From positions 1 through 36,098 of the forward strand of contig DASRVH010000148.1 in NCBI GenBank assembly GCA_035655155.1: a DNA stretch of 36,098 nt, written 5' to 3'. Origin of the DNA: Lentisalinibacter sp035655155. Its GTDB lineage: Bacteria > Pseudomonadota > Gammaproteobacteria > Steroidobacterales > Woeseiaceae. Below, in pieces: positions 30,465 through 36,098 of this stretch (position 1 is the first letter of the stretch; each line of letters opens with the position of its first letter). Made by a program: the position numbers and the translations under genes. Under the pieces are notes generated by a model that was not told the origin of the DNA, did no database searches, and saw only the letters and a program-made list of their open reading frames with translations.

Positions 30465-31112
30465 TCAGCCGCCGGCCAGCGCCTCCCGGTATACGCCCTG
30501 CACCCGGTTGACGATCTCGCAGAAGAGATCGGCTGTCCGTTCCGCGTCGTAGGCCGCGGAATGGGCCCGGGATTCGTCCCAGTCCAGCCCCGCCGCAGTG
30601 ACCGCGCGCGCCAGCACCGTCTGTCCGAAGACCACGCCGCCCAGCGTCGCCGTATCGAAGCTGGAGAAGGGGTGGAACGGGTTGCGCTTCAGCCCGGTCC
30701 GCCGGACGGCGGCATTCAGGAAACTCAGGTCGAAGAAGGCGTTGTGGCCCACCAGCACGGCCCGGGTGCAGCCGGTCTCGCGAATGGCCCGCCGCACTTC
30801 CCGGAACACCCGCTGCAGGGCGTCCCGCTCGTCGATGGCCGGGCGCAGCGGATGCCAGGGGTCGATGCCGTTGACGGCCAGCGACGCCGCTTCCAGGTTG
30901 GCGCCGTCGAAGGGCTTCACGTGATAACGGTGAGTCTCGCTGCGCCCCAGGCGGCCGCCGTCGTCCATCTCCAGCAGCACGGCAGCGATCTCGAGCAGCG
31001 CGTCGGTGTCCGCGTTGAAACCGCCCGTCTCGACGTCGACCACGACGGGCAGGAAGCCGCGGAAGCGGTTTGCCACCGGTGCCGGTTCGATCTGTTCGTT
31101 CGTTTTCCCCAT
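30465..31112 (-). CDS. rnt: Ribonuclease T
   Basis: RNase T is a 3'-5' exonuclease that trims the CCA end of tRNA and matures other stable RNA. The 215-residue protein has the DEDD-type catalytic boxes: VVDVETGGFNADTDALLEIA (Asp and Glu), GHNAFFDLSFL (Asp), and HSAAYDAERTADLF (His and Asp). PFHPFSSFDTATL is a family hallmark. I start at ATG 31112, 5 bp after the aminopeptidase stop; the open frame beyond it is a shadow. Confidence 0.94.
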   Translation of the reverse strand: MGKTNEQIEPAPVANRFRGFLPVVVDVETGGFNADTDALLEIAAVLLEMDDGGRLGRSETHRYHVKPFDGANLEAASLAVNGIDPWHPLRPAIDERDALQRVFREVRRAIRETGCTRAVLVGHNAFFDLSFLNAAVRRTGLKRNPFHPFSSFDTATLGGVVFGQTVLARAVTAAGLDWDESRAHSAAYDAERTADLFCEIVNRVQGVYREALAGG

Positions 31113-31117
31113 GCGGT

Positions 31118-32635
31118 TCAGGCGGCGGGGCGGCCGGGCGTCTCGGCGAGATCCAGCAGCAGCCCGAGGGTGTAGCGGACGCCGAATCCGGTGACTTTCG
31201 TGGGCGCGTGGGCGAGCCCGCCCTCGTGGCTGGAGGCGCTGAGGTCGATGTGGATCCAGGTGCTCTGCCGGGGCACGAACTCGCGCAGCAGCGCCGCGGC
31301 CATGATGTGGTCGCCGGCGCCGGCGGGCAGGCATTGCTTCAGGTCCGCCACGTCGCTCTTCAGCTCGTCGCGGAACTCGTCGGTGACCGGGAACGGCCAG
31401 ACCCGCTCGCCGCTCGCCTCGCCGGCGCGTTTCAGCAGCGGATGCAGGGACGGGCGATTCGTGAATACGCCGCTATAGCGGGTGGTGAGGGCGCTGATGC
31501 AGGTTCCGGTGAGCGTCGCATAATCGATGATCGTGGCCGGTCCCGCTTCGCCGGCCAGCGCCAGGGTGTCGGCGAGCACCATCCTGCCCTCGGCGTCGGT
31601 GTGGATCACCTGTATCGTCTTGCCGTTGACGGCCGTGACCACATCCTGCTGTTTGTAGGCCCGGGGGCCCGTCCGGTTCTCGGTGAGTGCCAGCCAGCAG
31701 TCGACGGCGAACGGCGCCTCCAGCAGCGTCAGGGCGAGCAGGCTGCCGAGGGCGACGGCGGCGCCCTGCATGTCTCCGTGCATGTCCAGCATGCCGCCGG
31801 CGGGTTTCAGGTTGGTGCCGCCGGTATCGAAGACGATGCCCTTGCCGACCAGGGCGACGGCGGGCGAGTCGCCGGCCCCCTCCGGACGCCAGGACAGGCG
31901 GACGATGCCCGCGTCGTCGTTGTCGTTGCCGCGGGCCACGGCAAGGAACGCGCCGGCTCCCCGATCCTCGAGTTGAGTCGTGTCGAGGAACTCGTAGTGC
32001 CAGCCGTGGCGTTCGGCGAGTTCCGCGGCGGCGACCCGAAGGGCCCGGGCGTCACCCACGTTCGGCGGTAGCGCAGTCAGCCAGCGGGCTAGGTTGTTGC
32101 CCGCGGCTTCGGCCCGAACCCGGTCGGCGTCGATGCGCTCGGGCAGGCCCGCCAGTCTGATGGTGGAGAGCCGCCGCGGCTTCGGGTTCTTCTGCCGGAA
32201 TACCGGCAGCCGGAACGCCGCGAGCAGCAGGGCCAGCAGCTGGTCGCGCACTATTGCGGCCGTGGATTCTTCGGGGAAGCCGGTTGCGAGCACCGCGAGC
32301 CGGGAGGGGTCCTCTGCCAGCGCAGCTTCCGCGAGTCGGCGGGCGGCGGTGCCGCGCTCGAAAGCGCTGGCGTCGGACGGCACCATGGCCACCAGCACGG
32401 CGGTCTGCGCCTTGTTGTCCAGACGGCTCGTGACCAGCGGCACGTCCGAGGCATCGCGACGGCGGGCGATCCTGCTCAGCCGGGTGCCCCTCGGCACGGC
32501 GGACCAGGCGCTCTCGTCCGCACCGCTCGGCAGCAGCACGAGCAGCTGGTCGAGATTTTCGTAGTCCTTCAGCAGCGGCTTCTTCGTCGACTGGATGACG
32601 CGTATCGAAGAGTCCGGCGGCAGCACTGTGGCCAT
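31118..32635 (-). CDS. Leucyl aminopeptidase family protein (M17)
   Basis: This 505-residue cytosolic metallo-aminopeptidase should cleave N-terminal residues from peptides as a hexamer. The C-terminal catalytic domain has GKGIVFDTGG near 263 with NLKPAGG after it, and HTDAEGRMVLADTL near 345, which carry the zinc ligands and the catalytic Lys and Arg. E. coli PepA has MKYDM in the ligand loop between these motifs; here it is MHGDM, with the Asp kept. ATG 32635 has GGAGG 8 bp upstream; the upstream in-frame part is not family-like. Its N-terminal domain diverges from PepA, so I give no symbol. It heads an operon with rnt and is divergent from aceE. Confidence 0.92.
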   Translation of the reverse strand: MATVLPPDSSIRVIQSTKKPLLKDYENLDQLLVLLPSGADESAWSAVPRGTRLSRIARRRDASDVPLVTSRLDNKAQTAVLVAMVPSDASAFERGTAARRLAEAALAEDPSRLAVLATGFPEESTAAIVRDQLLALLLAAFRLPVFRQKNPKPRRLSTIRLAGLPERIDADRVRAEAAGNNLARWLTALPPNVGDARALRVAAAELAERHGWHYEFLDTTQLEDRGAGAFLAVARGNDNDDAGIVRLSWRPEGAGDSPAVALVGKGIVFDTGGTNLKPAGGMLDMHGDMQGAAVALGSLLALTLLEAPFAVDCWLALTENRTGPRAYKQQDVVTAVNGKTIQVIHTDAEGRMVLADTLALAGEAGPATIIDYATLTGTCISALTTRYSGVFTNRPSLHPLLKRAGEASGERVWPFPVTDEFRDELKSDVADLKQCLPAGAGDHIMAAALLREFVPRQSTWIHIDLSASSHEGGLAHAPTKVTGFGVRYTLGLLLDLAETPGRPAA

Positions 32636-32781
32636 TCGAGGTTCCTCCGGGGCGCCTTGACCTGTCTCCGGCAAAGGTCGAACATACCCCCCAACCTCTG
32701 GCGGGCGGAGCGGGTGACGAAGAAGCGCCATCCTAGCAGGTGACCTCCGCTAATTCATCACGGCCGCGGCGGCGGCGGATA

Positions 32782-32812
32782 AACGGCATCAGGCAAGGAA
32801 CGGCATCAGGCA
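32782..32812 (+). repeat. 14-bp direct repeat overlapping the aceE start
   Basis: AACGGCATCAGGCA is present at 32782-32795 and 32799-32812 with a 17-bp period; the last base of the second copy is the A of the aceE ATG. The two copies frame AAGGAA, a possible but distant ribosome site. It may be a regulator site or a simple duplication. The rest of the gap from 32636 shows no promoter I would defend. Confidence 0.6.
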
Positions 32813-35478
32813 TGAGTGCAAACAGTCCTTTCGACGATACCGACCCGACAGAGACCCGGGAGTGGCTCGAGTCCATCGACTCGGTGCTGAATGTTCACGG
32901 TCCCGAGCGAGCCCATTTCCTGCTGAACCGGATGATCGACTTCGCACGCCGCTCCGGTGCCTATCTCCCCTACAGCCCTAACACCGCCTACCTGAACACC
33001 ATCGCGCCGGGCCAGCAGCCGGAGTACCCCGGCGACCGTTCGATCGAACGGCGCATCGAGGCTTACATCCGCTGGAACGCAATGGCCATGGTCGTGCTGG
33101 CGAACCGGGCCAGCAGCGAATACGGCGGCCATATCGCCTCCTACGCGTCCTCGGCCACCCTCTACGAGGTGGGCTTCAATCATTTCTGGCGCGCGCCCTC
33201 GGAGCACAACGGCGGCGACCTGGTCTTCATCCAGGGCCATTCCGCGCCGGGCATCTACTCGCGGGCCTATCTCGAGGGGCGTCTCACCGGCGCGCAGCTG
33301 CAGCGCTTCCGCATGGAGGTGGGCGGCGGCGGCCTGTCGTCATATCCGCACCCCTGGCTCATGCCGGAGTTCTGGCAGTTCCCGACGGTGTCCATGGGCC
33401 TCGGCCCGATGCTGGCGCTGTACCAGGCCCGCTTCATGCGCTACCTCGAGCACCGCGGCCTGATCCCGGAAAGCGACCGCAAGGTGTGGTGCTTCCTCGG
33501 CGACGGCGAGATGGACGAGCCGGAGGCCATGGGCGCCATCACGATGGCCGTGCGCGAGGGGCTGGACAACCTCATATTCGTCATCAACTGCAACCTGCAG
33601 CGCCTCGACGGGCCAGTGCGCGGCAACGGCAAGATCATCCAGGAGCTGGAGGCGGCGTTCGGCGGCGCCGGCTGGGACGTGATCAAGGTGATCTGGGGTT
33701 CGCGCTGGGACCCGCTGCTGGCCAAGGACACCGACGGACTGCTTCGCCGCGTCATGGACGAGACGGTGGACGGCGAATATCAGGCCTACAAGAACAAGGG
33801 CGGCGCCTACACGCGCGAACACTTCTTCGGCAAGTATCCCGAGCTGAAGGAGATGGTGGCCAATATGTCCGACGAGGAAGTCTGGCGCCTGAACCGTGGC
33901 GGCCACGACTCCATCAAGGTCTACTCGGCCTACGAGAAGGCCGTGCGCAGCAAGGGCCGTCCGACCGTCATCCTGGCCAAGACCGTGAAGGGCTATGGCA
34001 TGGGCGAGTCCGGCGGCGAGAGCGCGAACCCGGCGCATCAGCAGAAGAAGCTGGACGACGACGCGCTGAAGGAGTTCCGCGACCGCTTCAACATCCCGGT
34101 TTCCGACGAAGACATCCCGAAGGTGCCGTTCTGCCGGCCGCCGGAGGACAGCGACGAGATCGAGTACCTGCACGAGCGGCGGCGCAAGCTGGGCGGCTAC
34201 CTGCCGCAGCGGCGCACCCGTTCCGAGTCGTTGCAGGTGCCTCAGCTGGAGGCCTTCTCGAGTCAGCTGGAGGGCACCGGCGAGCGCGAGGCGTCCACCA
34301 CCATGGCGTTCATCCGCCTGCTGACGGCGCTCACCCGGGACAAGAATATCGGCAAGTACGTCGTGCCCATCGTGCCCGACGAGGCGCGCACCTTCGGCAT
34401 GGAAGGCATGTTCCGGCAGGTGGGCATCTATTCCTCCAAGGGCCAGCTGTACACGCCCCAGGACGCCGATCAGCTCATGTACTACAAGGAAGACAAGAAG
34501 GGGCAGATCCTGGAGGAGGGCATCAACGAGGCGGGCTCGTTCTGCTCCTGGGCGGCCGCGGGCACGGCCTACAGCAATCACGACCGGCCGATGATCCCCT
34601 TCTACATCTTCTATTCGATGTTCGGCTTCCAGCGTATCGGCGACTTCATCTGGGCCGGCGGCGACATGCAGTCGCGGGGCTTCCTGATGGGCGGCACGGC
34701 CGGGCGCACGACGCTGGCCGGCGAGGGCCTGCAGCACCAGGACGGCCACAGCCTGGTGCTGTCCTCCACCGTGCCGAACTGCCTGTCGTATGATCCCACC
34801 TATGCCTACGAGCTGGCGGTGATCATCCAGGACGGTATGCGGCGCATGCTGCACGAGCAGGAGAATATCTTCTACTACATCACCTGCATGAACGAGAACT
34901 ACGTCCATCCGCCCATGCCGAAGGGCGTGGAGGACGGCATCCTGAAGGGGTTGTACCTGCTGAAGATCGGCGGACGGGGCAAGGTGCGCGTGCAGCTGAT
35001 GGGCGCGGGCACGATCCTGCGCGAGGTCATCGCCGCCGCCGAACTGCTGGAGGAGGACTATTCCATCCCGGCGGACATCTGGAGCGCCACCAGCTTCAAC
35101 CAGCTGCGCCGCGACTGCCTGGAGGTGGAGCGCTGGAATCAGCTCCACCCGGCCGAGGAGCCGCGGCGGAGTTATCTCGACCAGTGTCTGGCCGACAAGG
35201 ACGGCCCCTTCATCGCGGCCACGGACTACATGAAGATCGTGCCGGACCAGATCCAGCGCTGGATGCCGGGCCAGTACGTGACGCTCGGCACCGACGGCTA
35301 CGGCCGCAGCGACCGCCGCTCCGCGCTGCGCCAGCACTTCGAGGTGGACCGGCGCTACATCGCGGTGACGGCGCTGAAGGCGCTGGCCGACGAGGGCGCG
35401 CTGGACATGGAGACCGTCTCCGACGCCATCCGGCGCTACGACATCGATCCGGACAAACCGGATCCTGTGACCCTCTGA
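32812..35478 (+). CDS. aceE: Pyruvate dehydrogenase E1 component (homodimeric type)
   Basis: AceE is the thiamine-diphosphate E1 of the pyruvate dehydrogenase complex; it decarboxylates pyruvate and acetylates the lipoyl groups of E2. The 888-residue length matches E. coli (887). The thiamine-diphosphate motif GDGEMDEPEA...NLIFVINCN is present, with QRLDGPVRGNGKI and a C-terminal transketolase-like domain (ALKALADEGALDMETV near the end). ATG 32812 matches the family start. aceF follows after 10 bp. No pdhR gene is next to it in this window. Confidence 0.97.
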   Translation: MSANSPFDDTDPTETREWLESIDSVLNVHGPERAHFLLNRMIDFARRSGAYLPYSPNTAYLNTIAPGQQPEYPGDRSIERRIEAYIRWNAMAMVVLANRASSEYGGHIASYASSATLYEVGFNHFWRAPSEHNGGDLVFIQGHSAPGIYSRAYLEGRLTGAQLQRFRMEVGGGGLSSYPHPWLMPEFWQFPTVSMGLGPMLALYQARFMRYLEHRGLIPESDRKVWCFLGDGEMDEPEAMGAITMAVREGLDNLIFVINCNLQRLDGPVRGNGKIIQELEAAFGGAGWDVIKVIWGSRWDPLLAKDTDGLLRRVMDETVDGEYQAYKNKGGAYTREHFFGKYPELKEMVANMSDEEVWRLNRGGHDSIKVYSAYEKAVRSKGRPTVILAKTVKGYGMGESGGESANPAHQQKKLDDDALKEFRDRFNIPVSDEDIPKVPFCRPPEDSDEIEYLHERRRKLGGYLPQRRTRSESLQVPQLEAFSSQLEGTGEREASTTMAFIRLLTALTRDKNIGKYVVPIVPDEARTFGMEGMFRQVGIYSSKGQLYTPQDADQLMYYKEDKKGQILEEGINEAGSFCSWAAAGTAYSNHDRPMIPFYIFYSMFGFQRIGDFIWAGGDMQSRGFLMGGTAGRTTLAGEGLQHQDGHSLVLSSTVPNCLSYDPTYAYELAVIIQDGMRRMLHEQENIFYYITCMNENYVHPPMPKGVEDGILKGLYLLKIGGRGKVRVQLMGAGTILREVIAAAELLEEDYSIPADIWSATSFNQLRRDCLEVERWNQLHPAEEPRRSYLDQCLADKDGPFIAATDYMKIVPDQIQRWMPGQYVTLGTDGYGRSDRRSALRQHFEVDRRYIAVTALKALADEGALDMETVSDAIRRYDIDPDKPDPVTL

Positions 35479-35488
35479 GGGCGTCGCG

Positions 35489-36098
35489 ATGGCTGAACGC
35501 AAGGAAATACGCGTCCCCGATCTCGGCGACTTCTCCGACGTCGACGTCATCGAGGTGCTGGTCTCCGTCGGCGACACCGTGGAAGTGGAAGACGGCCTGA
35601 TCGCGCTCGAGACCGACAAGGCGTCCATGGACGTGCCGAGCACCGCTGCCGGCAAAGTGGTCGAGATCGGCGTCTCCGCGGGCGATACCGTGAACGAGGG
35701 CGACCTCATCGCCGTGGTCGAGACGAGCGGCAGCGGGGAGGAGGACTCCGCCGGCGACGGGGAAACGCGTGCCGAGGATGACGAGGCCGGCGGCGGCGAT
35801 GACGGAGCCGATGAGGAAACCGGTGCCGGAGAAGACGAGGCCGATGCCGACGAAGATCGGTCCGGTGGCGGCGAGTCGGACGAGAAGACGGACGAAGGAT
35901 CGGACGAAAAGCGGGACGAGAAACCGGACGAGAAACCGGACGAGAAATCGGGCGGCGAATCGGCTGGCGATACGGTGGCCGAGCCGGGTCGGCGCAAGGT
36001 CGAGGTGCCGGACCTCGGCGACTTCGAGGAGGTGGACGTGATCGAGGTCCACGTCGCCGAGGGCGACGAGGTGGCCGAAGAAGATCCGCTGCTGACCC
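35489..36098 (+). CDS. aceF: Dihydrolipoamide acetyltransferase E2 (5' part; runs off the window)
   Basis: AceF is the E2 core that carries acetyl groups on lipoyl arms from E1 to CoA. The visible 203 residues hold one complete lipoyl domain (1-75, ETDKAS with lipoyl Lys44). A linker of about 95 residues, extremely rich in Asp, Glu and Gly, follows. A second lipoyl domain then begins near residue 171 (VEVPDLGDFEEVDVIEV) and is cut by the window end. E. coli linkers are rich in Ala and Pro instead. The DNA 35879-35950 holds six 12-bp units encoding DEKx. The frame has no stop before the edge. Confidence 0.96.
   Translation, partial: MAERKEIRVPDLGDFSDVDVIEVLVSVGDTVEVEDGLIALETDKASMDVPSTAAGKVVEIGVSAGDTVNEGDLIAVVETSGSGEEDSAGDGETRAEDDEAGGGDDGADEETGAGEDEADADEDRSGGGESDEKTDEGSDEKRDEKPDEKPDEKSGGESAGDTVAEPGRRKVEVPDLGDFEEVDVIEVHVAEGDEVAEEDPLLT
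35879..35950 (+). repeat. Six 12-bp tandem units in the aceF linker
   Basis: Six consecutive 12-bp units of the form GACGARAARNCG (the second unit departs from it) encode DEKT, DEGS, DEKR, DEKP, DEKP and DEKS (residues 131-154). Units 4 and 5 are identical at the DNA level, so the array could change length by slippage without breaking the frame. Confidence 0.85.

Overview
The window is GC-rich chromosomal DNA from a Gammaproteobacterium. The gene orders rplU-rpmA-obgE divergent from ispB, rpsT-murJ-ribF-lspA beside a pilE/pilY1/pilX/pilW/pilV/fimU cluster, and an aceE-type (homodimeric E1) pyruvate dehydrogenase followed by aceF are all gammaproteobacterial. Several proteins are rich in Asp and Glu (the P-type ATPase, the acyl-activating fusion, the aceF linker). 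That would suit a halotolerant or halophilic lineage such as the Ectothiorhodospiraceae and relatives, but this is only a lean. Most sequence is housekeeping; the accessory signals are at the left edge and in the regulatory gaps.
Layout. (1) 1-465: the 3' end of a tyrosine integrase runs up to the 3' end of a tRNA-Pro(CGG), which looks like the edge of an integrated element lying to the left. (2) 632-11258, minus strand: ispB, an RND efflux adaptor and pump, a P-type cation ATPase, and a three-domain AMP-ligase/ACP/PlsC acyltransferase. Gaps are 4-15 bp, and the ATPase and acyltransferase genes share an ATGA overlap, so this is probably one operon. (3) 11365-13449: rplU, rpmA and obgE with a good sigma70 promoter and two terminators. 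L21 has a long lysine/alanine tail. (4) 13506-17221: rpsT (minus), then murJ, ribF and lspA (plus). ileS, normally between ribF and lspA, is absent, as are fkpB and ispH, normally after lspA. (5) 17276-24754, minus: a type IVa minor pilin operon (two FimT/FimU-like pilins, PilV, PilW, PilX, an unidentified small secreted protein, PilY1, PilE). Two direct repeats resembling AlgR sites lie before fimU. (6) 24864-25496: an Irr-like Fur-family regulator with a Fur-box-like site and a palindrome in its promoter, then tRNA-Thr(CGU). (7) 25774-28473: a large GAF/PAS/PAS/GGDEF/EAL cyclic-di-GMP protein. (8) 28470-32635: nadC, a DUF1289 protein, a BON lipoprotein, grxD, RNase T and an M17 aminopeptidase. 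(9) 32812-end: aceE and the start of aceF.
Themes. The minor pilin set and PilY1 prime and tip type IV pili; the adjacent regulator and cyclic-di-GMP protein would suit control of surface behaviour, although that link is positional only. The ispB-RND-ATPase-acyltransferase cluster combines isoprenoid synthesis, export, ion transport and acyl-lipid synthesis, and it is the least familiar arrangement here. I see no CRISPR array, insertion sequence or toxin-antitoxin locus. No stretch over 300 bases lacks a gene; shorter gaps are described under promoters, operators and hairpins. I see no clear evidence of a wholly new biological system. The best leads are the ATPase/acyl-ligase coupling, the unidentified pilus-operon protein, and the regulatory sites upstream of fimU and the Irr-like gene.
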